Source: Prosthecobacter sp.
GTDB taxonomy: Bacteria; Verrucomicrobiota; Verrucomicrobiia; Verrucomicrobiales; Verrucomicrobiaceae
Assembly (NCBI GenBank): GCA_021733925.1
Contig: JAIPJY010000002.1
Coordinates: 1-64,000, forward strand
Direction of reading: 5' to 3'
DNA length: 64,000 nucleotides
The notes below the pieces were generated by a model. The model did no database searches, was not told the DNA's origin, and saw only the letters and a list, made by a program, of their open reading frames with translations. This document shows positions 1 through 8,005 of the stretch, in pieces. Each line of letters opens with the position of its first letter. The stretch's first letter is position 1. The translations under genes were made by a program, and so were the position numbers.

Positions 1-77
1 GCGACATTGATTTCCATGCCCACTACCCTCCAAGGCGCGGCTACACCCAACAACTCTTCCCATGCTTTTGTGTCCAT
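1..77 (-). CDS. N-terminal fragment of a possible ISL3-type transposase (cut by window edge)
   Basis: Reading leftward from an ATG at 77, 25 codons stay open to the window edge. The peptide has the pattern W-E-x-L-L-G-V-x-x-P-W-x-V, followed by an alternating hydrophobic strand. ISL3-family transposases open in this way (a short helix ending in LLG, then PW and a beta strand), so I read it as the start of such a protein. It begins 24 bases after the stop of the small gene at 102-323 and could be co-transcribed with it. The fragment is too short for a firm call; an unrelated protein with a similar start remains possible. Confidence 0.4.
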   Translation of the reverse strand, partial: MDTKAWEELLGVAAPWRVVGMEINV

Positions 78-101
78 TCTGGCTACTTGGTTCTCTTTTC
101 G

Positions 102-323
102 TCACTCCGCATCACACGGAAATGTTTGAATGGCCATTTCATCCCACACCTTCCCGAATGGACCGAGTTTGGTGATTAATAAGCGGCATCCCGAAACCAG
201 TCCGGCAAGTTTTCCGCTGTCAACTTTATCGTATCCATTTATACGCGACGTAGTGCGTCCCACAGTGGCCACTTCCTTTTGGAGATCAGCGACAAAATCA
301 ATCAATTCTTGGGATGCCTTCAT
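102..323 (-). CDS. Small hypothetical protein, 73 aa
   Basis: I do not recognise this protein. It is a plausible soluble, helix-rich peptide beginning MKASQELIDFVADLQKE, with no signal peptide, membrane segment or metal motif. The DNA is visibly AT-richer than its neighbours and uses codons such as TTA and AAA that are rare elsewhere in the window. This suggests a different origin from the GC-rich genes to the right. Together with the transposase-like start 24 bases downstream it may be the edge of a mobile element. The coding call rests on the ATG start and sensible composition only. Confidence 0.5.
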   Translation of the reverse strand: MKASQELIDFVADLQKEVATVGRTTSRINGYDKVDSGKLAGLVSGCRLLITKLGPFGKVWDEMAIQTFPCDAE

Positions 324-381
324 TTAGATCATAGGGTTGGAGCATGGCCCGTCATCGTCAAGCTGCATAGAAACGTCATCC

Positions 382-1305
382 TTACTCGCGTTCCACCCAC
401 CGATAGGCCGCCTTCGAATTCTTCCAGAAGTACTTTTCGCAGGCTTCCTTGCCTTTGGCGCGGAAGTACTCATCCACGATTTTAAAGACGACATCATACG
501 GCGCGCCCCTGTCGGAGACGGGCCAGTCGCTGCCGTAGATGAGGCGGTCGGGGCCGAAGGTTTCCCAGAGGTGATCGAGGATGGGGAGGTAGTAGGCAGT
601 GTCGCGCGGGGCCTGGCCGTACTCGCATTTCACCTGCTCGACGAGGGCGGAGACTTTCATGAAGGTGTTCGGCTGCTTCGCCACGGCGCGGATGTGGTCC
701 TTCCATTCGGGGCGTAGGGACTGGGGATCGCCGGAGGCACCGAGGTGGTTGATGAGGACGCGCAGTTCAGGCACATCGGCGGCGAGTTGCGCAGCGTGAG
801 GCAGATAACCGGGGCCACCGTTCAAATCGAGCTCCAGACCGTGCTTGGCCAGCAGCTTGGCTCCGGCGATCACGGCGTCGTGTTTCGCAGCATCTTGTAG
901 AAATGCAGCGCTCCAGCGCACACCGCGAAAGATGGGATTCGCGGCGAAGCGTTGCAGGTGGCCTGCAAAGGCATCGCCCGGATCAAGATGACCGACGAAT
1001 CCCACGATGCACTTCTCCTTGGCGGCGAGATCGAGAATCCACTGGTTGTCCTCCACAAGCAGGCTGGCTTCGACGACGACAGTTTCCTTGACGCCGTGAG
1101 GTGCAGCCACGGCGAGCCAGTCTGCAGGCAGCACGGTGCGGTACAGCGGCGAGCCTTGCTTCGGCCACGGCACGCCACCGGGGCGTGAGGGATCATAGAA
1201 ATGCGTGTGCGTGTCGATGATGCGCGTCGCAGGCGGTGCGGCCTGAACGGATTCATGCAGCAGTGCGGAGGCGGCGGTGGTCTGGAGAAAGCGGCGGCGG
1301 TTCAT
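382..1305 (-). CDS. Tat-exported amidohydrolase (amidohydro_2 / PDC-lactonase-like), 307 aa
   Basis: Predicted metal-dependent TIM-barrel hydrolase of the amidohydrolase_2 family, whose characterised members open lactones or dicarboxylates; the substrate here is unknown. The N-terminus has a twin-arginine signal (MNRRRFLQ, then a hydrophobic stretch ending in A-A at about 23), so it is probably exported folded. The metal-binding strand-1 motif is D31-T-H33-T-H35-F. The family's C-terminal motif GSDWP lies at about 258-262, with D260 the expected catalytic or metal-binding Asp. Length is normal. It lies downstream of thymidine phosphorylase on the same strand, but a hairpin repeat separates them, so an operon is not certain. 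The family call is firm; the reaction is open. Confidence 0.92.
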   Translation of the reverse strand: MNRRRFLQTTAASALLHESVQAAPPATRIIDTHTHFYDPSRPGGVPWPKQGSPLYRTVLPADWLAVAAPHGVKETVVVEASLLVEDNQWILDLAAKEKCIVGFVGHLDPGDAFAGHLQRFAANPIFRGVRWSAAFLQDAAKHDAVIAGAKLLAKHGLELDLNGGPGYLPHAAQLAADVPELRVLINHLGASGDPQSLRPEWKDHIRAVAKQPNTFMKVSALVEQVKCEYGQAPRDTAYYLPILDHLWETFGPDRLIYGSDWPVSDRGAPYDVVFKIVDEYFRAKGKEACEKYFWKNSKAAYRWVERE

Positions 1306-1372
1306 GATGGGGACAAAGCAAACGTCAGGAAAACACTGATTTATACCGCAGCGGCTGAATCGCCGCAGAGCG

Positions 1373-1449
1373 CAAAGTACTCGTGAGCTTTAGCTCACTC
1401 TGGGAGCCTTCGCCCATTCCAGAACGAACTAAAGTTCCTGAGTACTTTG
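1373..1449. repeat. Inverted repeat with GCTTTAGC hairpins between amidohydrolase and thymidine phosphorylase
   Basis: Perfect 10-bp outer arms (CAAAGTACTC at 1373-1382, GAGTACTTTG at 1440-1449) enclose two further hairpin-like segments. GTGAGCTTTAGCTCAC lies at 1383-1398, and a related AACTTTAGTT-type segment lies near 1428-1437 in opposite orientation. The segment AGTACTCGxGAGCTTTAGCTCxCTCTGG recurs at 29532-29559. This is a dispersed palindromic intergenic repeat. It lies just past the deoA stop codon and could also slow transcription there. Confidence 0.8.
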
Positions 1450-1467
1450 CTTCGCCTCAGCGACTCC

Positions 1468-2706
1468 TCAGACGATGTCGATGTACTCCGGCAAAAAGTC
1501 GAGCGTGCGAAACAGCGCGCCCTTGGTGCGGGCATGCACGCGCAGCAGCACATCGCCGGTTTGCACTTCGGTGCCGGTCTTGGCGATTTGATCGCAGCCC
1601 ACCGCGTAGTCGATGGCATCAGCCGCCTTGGAGCGACCGGCGCCGAGTTCGAGGACGGCCTGGCCGATGCCGCCGGCATCCATGCGCATCAGCCTGCCGC
1701 TGGCGGTGGCTTTGAGTTCACCAATGAATGGAGCGCGATGCACGGTGGCCATCTTTTCCAGCACGCTCACGTTGCCGCCCTGCGCTTCGACCATTTGTTG
1801 AAACTTCCGCCAGGCTTCACCGCTGTGCAGCTTGGTGGCGAGATCGGAGCGGGTTGAAATGGAGACGGCGGAGGCGAGATCGAGCACGATGTCCTCCAGA
1901 TCCTGCGGGCCTTGGCCTTGGAGGCAGCGCACGCATTCGGCGACTTCCAGCGCATTGCCGGCGGACTCTCCCGTAGGCTCGTTCATCTCACTCAGACGCA
2001 CGCTGGAGCGTACGCCCATGGCTTCTCCGACGGTGACCAGACTGTCTGCGAGTCGATGCGCCTCCTCCTGAGTTTTCATGAAGGCGCCGGAGCCCCACTT
2101 CACATCCAGCACGAGGCGGTTCAGACCTTCGGCGAGTTTCTTGCTCATGATGCTCGCGGTGATGAGCGGCACGCTCGGCACGGTGCCGGTGACATCGCGC
2201 AGGGCGTAGAGCTTTTTGTCCGCCGGGCAGATGCCGGCGGTCTGGCCCACCATGACGCAGCCGATGCGGTCGATGACCTGGTGAATCTCGACCTCATTGA
2301 GCTGGGTGCGGAAGCCGGGGATGCTTTCGAGCTTGTCCAAGGTGCCGCCGGTGATTCCCAAGCCACGGCCTGAGATCATCGGCACCCACAGGTTGTCGCA
2401 GGCGAGCAGGGGCGCGAGAATGAGGGAGGTTTTGTCGCCAATGCCGCCGGTGCTGTGTTTGTCCACGCGCAGGGGGTCGTGGTCGTTCCACAGCAGCATG
2501 GTGCCGCTGTGCAGCATGGCCTCGGTGAGCGCGGCGGTTTCCTCCGTGGTCATGTCGCGGAAGAAGATCGCCATCGCGAGGGCGCTCATCTGGTAGTCCG
2601 GCATGTCTCCGCGGGTGTAGGCGGTGATGACGTAGTGGATCTCCTCGGACGTGAGCACGCCGCCGTCGCGTTTGTGCTCAATGAGGGTCGGGATGTGCAT
2701 TTCCAC
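1468..2706 (-). CDS. deoA: Thymidine / pyrimidine-nucleoside phosphorylase, 412 aa
   Basis: Phosphorolyses thymidine (and perhaps uridine) to the free base and deoxyribose-1-phosphate in cytosolic nucleoside salvage. The family signature is clear: KHSTGGIGDKTS at 83-94 binds phosphate, SGRGLGITGGTLDKLES follows, and KWGSGAFM carries the active-site lysine. At 412 residues it is a little shorter than the usual 430-440; the C-terminus ends just after the last core strand. The start shown is GTG at 2706 (MEMHIP); ATG at 2700 is equally possible. It is divergent from the cytochrome gene at 2777, with 70 bases between the two starts, so their promoters probably overlap. Whether it is specific for thymidine or broader cannot be read from sequence. 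Confidence 0.92.
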   Translation of the reverse strand: MEMHIPTLIEHKRDGGVLTSEEIHYVITAYTRGDMPDYQMSALAMAIFFRDMTTEETAALTEAMLHSGTMLLWNDHDPLRVDKHSTGGIGDKTSLILAPLLACDNLWVPMISGRGLGITGGTLDKLESIPGFRTQLNEVEIHQVIDRIGCVMVGQTAGICPADKKLYALRDVTGTVPSVPLITASIMSKKLAEGLNRLVLDVKWGSGAFMKTQEEAHRLADSLVTVGEAMGVRSSVRLSEMNEPTGESAGNALEVAECVRCLQGQGPQDLEDIVLDLASAVSISTRSDLATKLHSGEAWRKFQQMVEAQGGNVSVLEKMATVHRAPFIGELKATASGRLMRMDAGGIGQAVLELGAGRSKAADAIDYAVGCDQIAKTGTEVQTGDVLLRVHARTKGALFRTLDFLPEYIDIV

Positions 2707-2776
2707 ATGCTAGGATCTGCCATGTGTGTTTGGCAATACTGAACCTGCGGCCATCGTATGCTCATTCAATCCAACC

Positions 2777-5212
2777 ATGCGCCTCTTTTGTGTCCTCCTC
2801 AGCCTCGTCTCCGCTCTTCCTGCGGCGCCGATTGATTTCTCGCGCGACATCCAGCCGATCCTTTCGGACAAATGCTACTTCTGCCACGGTCCGGATGCCA
2901 AGGAGCGCAAAGGCGACCTGCGGCTGGATGTGGAGCAAGAGGCGAAGGCGGTGAAGGACGGCGTGGCGGCCATTCTTCCAGGCAAGAGTCATGAGAGCAC
3001 CCTGATCGAACGCATCCTCAGCACGGACCCGGATGAGGTGATGCCCACGCCGAAGAGCAATCGCACGCTGACGGATGCGCAGAAGAAGCTGCTGAAGCAG
3101 TGGATCGACGAAGGGGCGAAGTGGGGAACGCACTGGGCCTTCAAGCGGATCGAACGACCCAAGGTGCCGAACGTGGGTGCGAAGCATCCCATCGATGCCT
3201 TTGTGCGTGCCAAGCTGGCGGAGAAGGGGATGAAGCCTGCGCCCAAGGCGGATGCGGTGACACTGCTGCGTCGTGTGTCGCTGGATCTGACCGGTCTGCC
3301 GCCGACCCTGGATGAAGTAAAGGACAACTATGCGAAGAGAGTGGAGCGCCTGCTGGATTCGCCGCGCTTCGGCGAGCGCTGGGCCTGGGACTGGCTGGAT
3401 GCGGCACGCTATGCGGACACGAATGGCTACCAGGGCGATCCCGAGCGCACCATGTGGCCGTGGCGTGACTGGGTGGTGAAGGCCATCAACGAAAACATGC
3501 CCTATGACCAGTTCACGATCTGGCAACTCGGTGGCGATTTGCTTCCTGAAGCAACGCCGGAGCAAAAGCTGGCCACGGGCTTCAACCGCAACCACATGAT
3601 CAACGGCGAAGGCGGACGCATCGCCGAAGAGACTCGCGTGGAGAATGTGATGGACCGTGTGGAGACAACCAGCACCGTGTGGCTGGGGCTGACGATGAGC
3701 TGCACGAAGTGCCACGATCACAAATTCGATCCGCTGACGATGCGCGATTATTACGGCCTCTACGATGTCTTCAACCAAACGAGCGAGGACGGCAAAGCCC
3801 GCAGCGGGCAGGCGGCTCCGGCCATGGACATTTCGACGCCTGCAGAGCTCGAACTCGTGAAGACGACGACGGAAAAAGTAAAGGCCATCGCTCTGGAACT
3901 GGAAGCGTTTGAGTTAAAAAAATGGCCGCGGCCGGCAGGCAAACCACTGACGGAATCCGATGCGATCAAGCTGCCCGGAAACCTGCCGAGCTACATCGCC
4001 AAGACGGAGCCGAAGAACCGGGGCGTGGATCCGCTGCTGGAGGCGGTGAACTATTTTACAGAGAAGGACGCCGACTACGCGAAGCTGCTGCAAAAGCTCC
4101 TTGCCGCAGTACGAGCACGCGTTTCAGCCACCAACGCCGTCACCAAGGTGATGGTCATGGACACGCTGCCAAAGGCACGGGAGACCTTTGTGCTGGAAAA
4201 GGGCGCGTATGACAAAGCCAGCGCGATCCAGGTGCGCTTCAACGTTCCGGCGAGTCTTCCAGCGATGAAACCTGACGCCCCGCGCAACCGTCTTGGCCTC
4301 GCGGAATGGATCGTGAGCCGCAACAACCCGCTCACGGCTCGCGTGACGGTGAACCGCTTCTGGCAGGCGTTCTTTGGTGTGGGGCTGGTGAAGACGGCGG
4401 AGGATTTTGGTTTGCAGGGCGAGGAGCCACCGCAGCGCGAACTGCTCGACTGGCTGGCGTCCGAGTTCATCGACAGCGGCTGGGATGTGAAGGCGCTGAT
4501 GCGCTTGATCGTGACGAGCGAGACGTATCAGCAATCCTCAAAAATCACCGACGCGCAGATCGATCCTGAGAACCGCTTTCTCGCGCGTGGGCCGCGTTTT
4601 CGCATGCCGTCGTGGATGCTGCGGGATCAGGCCCTGTTTGTTGCGGGTCTGCTGCAGGACAAGCTTGGTGGACCCTCAGTGAAGCCCTACCAGCCCGAGG
4701 GCATCTGGGAGGAGGCGACCTTTGGCAAAAAGAGCTACGTGCAGGATCACGGCGATGCGCTTTACCGTCGCACCTTGTACATTTTCTGGCGGCGCATCGT
4801 GGGCCCCACGATGCTGTTCGACAATTCCGCGCGGCAGACCTGCGTGATCAAAGCCACGCGTACGAACACGCCGCTGCAGGCGCTGGTGACGCTGAACGAT
4901 GTGACCTACGTTGAAGCCGCCCGTGTGCTGGCGCAGCGCGTGCTGCTGGCGAATCGTGGGCAGGAAGATGCGGCGCTCGTGCAGGCGTTTCGTTTGGTCA
5001 CGTGTCGTGAGCCTTCCAAGGCGGAAGCAGCGCTTCTGAAGGCACAGCTTGGTAAATTGAAGACGCAGCAGTCGGATTCTGCGGAGGCGCTCAAGCTGCT
5101 CGCCGTAGGGGAGTCGAAGCGTGATGAATCCATTGATGCCGTCGAACACGCCACGTGGACAAGCCTCTGCCTCATGCTGATGAATCTGGATGAGGCGGTG
5201 ACGAAGGAGTGA
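2777..5212 (+). CDS. Secreted PSCyt1-DUF1549-DUF1553 cytochrome-type protein, 811 aa
   Basis: Planctomycete/Verrucomicrobia-type protein with, in order, a signal peptide (about 1-18), a PSCyt1 cytochrome segment with heme motif C33-Y-F-C36-H37, a DUF1549 domain (about 125-345) and a DUF1553 domain (about 495-770). DUF1549 includes a second CxxCH motif (CTKCHDHKFDP). The role of the family is unproven; it is usually linked to periplasmic electron transfer or sugar oxidation. I chose the ATG at 2777 because it begins directly with a signal peptide. An in-frame GTG at 2726 would add 17 unlikely residues. These genes are normally paired with a DUF1501 gene, but none follows here. The next gene converges on it. 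Confidence 0.9.
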   Translation: MRLFCVLLSLVSALPAAPIDFSRDIQPILSDKCYFCHGPDAKERKGDLRLDVEQEAKAVKDGVAAILPGKSHESTLIERILSTDPDEVMPTPKSNRTLTDAQKKLLKQWIDEGAKWGTHWAFKRIERPKVPNVGAKHPIDAFVRAKLAEKGMKPAPKADAVTLLRRVSLDLTGLPPTLDEVKDNYAKRVERLLDSPRFGERWAWDWLDAARYADTNGYQGDPERTMWPWRDWVVKAINENMPYDQFTIWQLGGDLLPEATPEQKLATGFNRNHMINGEGGRIAEETRVENVMDRVETTSTVWLGLTMSCTKCHDHKFDPLTMRDYYGLYDVFNQTSEDGKARSGQAAPAMDISTPAELELVKTTTEKVKAIALELEAFELKKWPRPAGKPLTESDAIKLPGNLPSYIAKTEPKNRGVDPLLEAVNYFTEKDADYAKLLQKLLAAVRARVSATNAVTKVMVMDTLPKARETFVLEKGAYDKASAIQVRFNVPASLPAMKPDAPRNRLGLAEWIVSRNNPLTARVTVNRFWQAFFGVGLVKTAEDFGLQGEEPPQRELLDWLASEFIDSGWDVKALMRLIVTSETYQQSSKITDAQIDPENRFLARGPRFRMPSWMLRDQALFVAGLLQDKLGGPSVKPYQPEGIWEEATFGKKSYVQDHGDALYRRTLYIFWRRIVGPTMLFDNSARQTCVIKATRTNTPLQALVTLNDVTYVEAARVLAQRVLLANRGQEDAALVQAFRLVTCREPSKAEAALLKAQLGKLKTQQSDSAEALKLLAVGESKRDESIDAVEHATWTSLCLMLMNLDEAVTKE

Positions 5213-5324
5213 GGCTCCAGGCCTGCTTCACCTGACCGAAGCGGTCTTTGCCGTCATTCCACCTTCACTGGAAGGGTGGAGAAGCGGTGACACTTCCCCA
5301 CCCAGAGCTATGTCTGAACCGCTG

Positions 5325-5846
5325 TTAGCGGCGGCCCGAAGACCTGTTCGAGTCCTGATGACGGTCCGACTGATATTTGTCCGACGAGTGGCTGCCGGAG
5401 GGGCGGTTGCCTGACGAGTGACTGCTCGACGGGCGGCTGCCTGACTGGTGGTTGCTCGACGAGTGGCCGCCCGACGGGTGGCTGTTCGATGGGTAAGTGT
5501 TCGACGAGTGGCTGCTCGAAGGGTAGCTGCTTGGGCGGCTGTTCGTCGAGTGGTTCTGATGCTGACCGCCGTAATAATACTGCCCGTTGTGGGAGTAGCG
5601 GTTCGTGTACTGCCGGCCCTGATAGCTGTAGTTGCCGGTTTGATACTGACCGCCGGAATAATAGCGGCCCTGGTAGAGGTAGGCGTTGCCAGAGTAATTC
5701 TGCGGAAGGGTCGAGTAGGTGTTGAAGCCTCTGTTATAGCCGCCGCCGTTGTTCGAATAGCCGCCGCCCATCATCGGATCCACACAGGAAGAGATGGTCA
5801 GCAGAGCAATGGCAGGAATGAGGAGGCGGCAGGGATTGAGTTTCAT
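5325..5846 (-). CDS. Ser/Tyr/Gly/His-rich lipoprotein, 173 aa
   Basis: The N-terminus is a lipoprotein signal (MKLNPCRLLIPAIALLTIS, then SC at the lipobox, C21). The mature part is low-complexity. A Gly/Asn/Tyr-rich stretch (about 25-100) repeats short Y-Q-G-R-Y-Y / Q-Y-Y-Y-G-G units. A Ser/His/Pro/Arg-rich tail (about 105-173) repeats H-S-S-x-x-x-P-S units. No enzyme domain is visible. It is probably an outer-membrane or periplasmic structural or binding protein; the Tyr and His richness could suit cross-linking or metal binding, but that is speculation. The gene converges with the cytochrome gene upstream of it on the map. The cysteine context matches the L,D-transpeptidase at 6262 (both read SC/GC-V-D-P), suggesting related lipoprotein sorting. 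Confidence 0.8.
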   Translation of the reverse strand: MKLNPCRLLIPAIALLTISSCVDPMMGGGYSNNGGGYNRGFNTYSTLPQNYSGNAYLYQGRYYSGGQYQTGNYSYQGRQYTNRYSHNGQYYYGGQHQNHSTNSRPSSYPSSSHSSNTYPSNSHPSGGHSSSNHQSGSRPSSSHSSGNRPSGSHSSDKYQSDRHQDSNRSSGRR

Positions 5847-5906
5847 GAGGTTCGATGGCGGGTTGGGTTGAGCGGATGATCGGCCGCGAAAGGGATGGGG
5901 CGTTGC

Positions 5907-6050
5907 TTAAATCCGCCCGGTGAGGAGCAGTACGATCAAGATGATGACGAGGAGACTGGCACCGCCACCGACGTAATGATTGCCGGAGCGAAACCCGTAG
6001 CCACCGCCGCCAATAAGCAACAGAATAAGAAGGATGAGGAGGATGCTCAT
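5907..6050 (-). CDS. DUF3309-like small membrane protein, 47 aa
   Basis: A 47-residue peptide with two hydrophobic segments. The N-terminal helix is rich in Leu and Ile (MSILLILLILLLIGGGG). The second is a GGGASLLVIILIVLLLTGRI terminus. The pattern, including the short polar Gly/Tyr/Ser link and the closing L-L-x-G-R-I, is that of the DUF3309 family, whose function is unknown. I chose the ATG at 6050; the longer upstream reading frame has no family features. It is followed after 60 bases by the Ser/His-rich lipoprotein on the same strand. A second peptide ending in L-L-x-G-R lies at 6858-7013. Confidence 0.65.
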   Translation of the reverse strand: MSILLILLILLLIGGGGYGFRSGNHYVGGGASLLVIILIVLLLTGRI

Positions 6051-6261
6051 GGCTGGATGGAGAGTGGCATGAACTTGTGCGGGAGAGGAGGCATCAGCCC
6101 TGCTGAGAGTGAGTGCGGATCGCGGCGTAATTGAGGGAGATGCCGGAAGGGGCGGCTGTATGTGAGTTTCATGCGTTAATACAACAGATGCACATGCTGC
6201 GTTCAATGGGGCGAAGACCCCAGCGGGACGACAAGCCCTCAACCTCTAAAATCGACGAGCC

Positions 6262-6819
6262 ATGACCCTCAACTTCATCCGCTGCTGTTCCTGCGTGCTC
6301 TCCGCCGCTCTCATCTCTCTGCTGGCTGGCTGTGTCGATCCACTCCCGCCACCCGTGGCCGTCGAGGAGTCCTTTTGGGATGGTGACTACATGACGGGCA
6401 GTCCTTCCATCCGCATCAGCCTCTCGCAGCAGCGCGCCTTTTTCTACAAAGACGGCCAGCTTGCGGGGGTGTCGCGCATTTCATCGGGCCGCGAAGGGCT
6501 CGACACGATAACGGGAAATTTTCACATCATGGAAAAGGACATCGACCATGTTTCCTCGCTGTTTGGTGATTATGTGGATGCGAATGGCAACGTGATCCAA
6601 AAGGATGTGGACACCAGCAAGGACCCCAAGCCCAAAGGGGCGATTTATGACGGAGCCCGGATGCCGTATTTCATGCGCATCGTCGGCGGCACCGGCATGC
6701 ATGAGGGCTACCTGCCCGGCTATCCGGCCTCCCACGGCTGCATCCGCATGCCAGGCTTCATGGCCGCCGCCTTTTACCGTTCCGTGAAGGTGGGCACGCC
6801 GGTGAGCATTGAGCCGTGA
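6262..6819 (+). CDS. Lipoprotein L,D-transpeptidase (YkuD domain), 185 aa
   Basis: Cell-wall enzyme expected to make 3-3 peptidoglycan cross-links or attach proteins to the wall. A lipoprotein signal ends in L-L-A-G-C (C about 21). The YkuD fold follows from about 48, with strand SIRISLSQQRAFFYKDG, and the catalytic motif S157-H-G-C160-I-R is intact with C160 as nucleophile. A conserved H-E-G-Y segment lies shortly before it. It is short for the family and has no LysM or peptidoglycan-binding domain, which the lipid anchor may replace. The gene starts at an ATG with no Shine-Dalgarno sequence and is followed after 38 bases by a small membrane peptide that may share its transcript. Confidence 0.92.
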   Translation: MTLNFIRCCSCVLSAALISLLAGCVDPLPPPVAVEESFWDGDYMTGSPSIRISLSQQRAFFYKDGQLAGVSRISSGREGLDTITGNFHIMEKDIDHVSSLFGDYVDANGNVIQKDVDTSKDPKPKGAIYDGARMPYFMRIVGGTGMHEGYLPGYPASHGCIRMPGFMAAAFYRSVKVGTPVSIEP

Positions 6820-6857
6820 GCGCAGCATTTGGACAGCAACTCAAACCGGACAAACCT

Positions 6858-7013
6858 ATGAACATCCCTAAAAATCGCGGCCTGCTCGTGCTCGCCATCT
6901 ATCTCATCATCGTCGGTATTATCGGCGCTTTTAACGTCAGCCTCGGCGCGCTCAGCATCTTGGTGCCCATTCTTGCCATCGTGGCAGGTGTGCTGCTGCT
7001 GATGGGGAGGTGA
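6858..7013 (+). CDS. Small two-helix membrane peptide, 51 aa
   Basis: A short protein starting MNIPKNRGLLVLAIYL with two membrane-length hydrophobic segments (about 8-27 and 31-49) and a C-terminus L-L-L-M-G-R. I see no defined family, although it resembles the DUF3309-like peptide at 5907-6050 in design. The ATG at 6858 was chosen because the longer frame from 6816 adds a hydrophilic, unlikely leader overlapping the transpeptidase stop. It sits 38 bases downstream of the L,D-transpeptidase on the same strand, consistent with co-transcription and a cell-envelope role. Confidence 0.65.
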   Translation: MNIPKNRGLLVLAIYLIIVGIIGAFNVSLGALSILVPILAIVAGVLLLMGR

Positions 7014-7045
7014 TCTGGGCGAGGAGGACTTCAGCCAAGGCGCGG

Positions 7046-7135
7046 GGGGCTCTGACCCCCGGTCTGGGTTTGACTGCGGTGCGCGCTTGAGTGGCTTGGC
7101 AAAAGCGGGGGGAATGAAACGGGGTCGGAGATCCC
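7046..7135. repeat. Intergenic inverted repeat with GGGGCTCTGACCCCCG-type arms
   Basis: The left arm at 7046-7061 is itself a hairpin (GGGG...CCCC). It is mirrored imperfectly by CGGGGTCGGAGATCCC at 7120-7135. The spacer is GC-rich and non-coding. The element sits between two convergent genes and may act as a bidirectional transcription barrier or be a remnant of a dispersed repeat. Confidence 0.5.
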
Positions 7136-7165
7136 GTCGCTTAGGGCTGAGATGGCCGCGCCGCC

Positions 7166-7954
7166 TCAGAAACTGATGTATCCCAGCGGCACTTCCGTTT
7201 TGGACTTGAGCTTGAACTCCCGGTCCACCATGCAGGGGGCGTCGGGGAGGGCGAGGATCTCTTTGGTGAACTTCGCGCTGGCGTCAGGGCTGGCCTCCAC
7301 CAGGAGGATGTTCCCTGCGGCATCACGAATGATGAGGACGTAGCCGTAGCTTTTCACCCCATAGGGCGAGTCCGGATCCTGACTGTAGGTGAGGCGCATC
7401 GGCTGGGTGGTATGCACCATTTTGGACTGCGGGCGGATGTTGACATCAAATTCCTCTTTTTGCAGGACGATCAGGTCGCCGTTGGGCTCGAGGACACTTT
7501 TGCCCAGGGTGAGGGCCAGTCCGCGGGCATTCTGCAGATCGCGGCTTACCTCCTGATTGCTGAGGTTGAAGTTGTAGGTGTACTCGAAAACACGGTGGTC
7601 GCTGTCGGGAGGGCCGCGGTTGCTCTTGGCTGGCAGGGTCTGGCAGACCAGGCGGTATTTTTGTGCTGGCGCTGAGGTGCCCACGGTGGCAGGCGCCGGG
7701 GCGGGGGCTGTGGCCTGGTCCGGATGCTGCGCCACCCAGCTTGCGATGTAGGCGTTGTCCTCCTTGCAGAGGGTCTTGCGGTTGACGACGAGGGGCTGCT
7801 GATCGCTGGCGCGCTTCAAGGTCACATTGTCGCCAGACACGGCGGTGATCTCCGCCTCCAGCAGCGAGCCCGCGAGACTGACAAACACACGGGGGTCCGC
7901 CAGCGCCATGGGGGCGATGAGGAAGGACAGAAAAAGCAGGCGGACGGATCGCAT
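7166..7954 (-). CDS. Secreted protein with SHD1-like N-terminal domain, 262 aa
   Basis: After a signal peptide (MRSVRLLFLSFLIAPMALA) comes a roughly 55-residue SLA1/SHD1-like module. It has R-V-F-V-S-L-A-G-S-x-L-E-A-E, a V-T-L-K-R core, then L-C-K-E-D-N-A-Y-I-x-S-W. This is common in secreted Verrucomicrobia and planctomycete proteins and is thought to mediate binding. A Pro/Ala linker (about 75-95) precedes a beta-rich C-terminal domain I cannot name. I chose the ATG at 7954 because the signal peptide starts there; the ATG at 7981 would add nine residues. Function is unknown. Pyruvate kinase ends 52 bases downstream of it on the map but is a separate gene upstream in transcription. Confidence 0.75.
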   Translation of the reverse strand: MRSVRLLFLSFLIAPMALADPRVFVSLAGSLLEAEITAVSGDNVTLKRASDQQPLVVNRKTLCKEDNAYIASWVAQHPDQATAPAPAPATVGTSAPAQKYRLVCQTLPAKSNRGPPDSDHRVFEYTYNFNLSNQEVSRDLQNARGLALTLGKSVLEPNGDLIVLQKEEFDVNIRPQSKMVHTTQPMRLTYSQDPDSPYGVKSYGYVLIIRDAAGNILLVEASPDASAKFTKEILALPDAPCMVDREFKLKSKTEVPLGYISF

Positions 7955-8005
7955 GGTCAGGAATACGGCTGGCTCCGGCATTCATTGCGGAGGCACTGCA
8001 CGCTT

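Noticed and set aside
5213-5324. Hairpin between the convergent genes (CCACCTTC...GAAGGGTGG) as a terminator
   Set aside because: The stem has a bulge and there is no T run on either side.
7020-7140. Small structured RNA in the GC-rich gap before the SHD1-like gene
   Set aside because: The arms match an inverted repeat but no known RNA family motif was recognised and there is no promoter evidence; listed only as a repeat.
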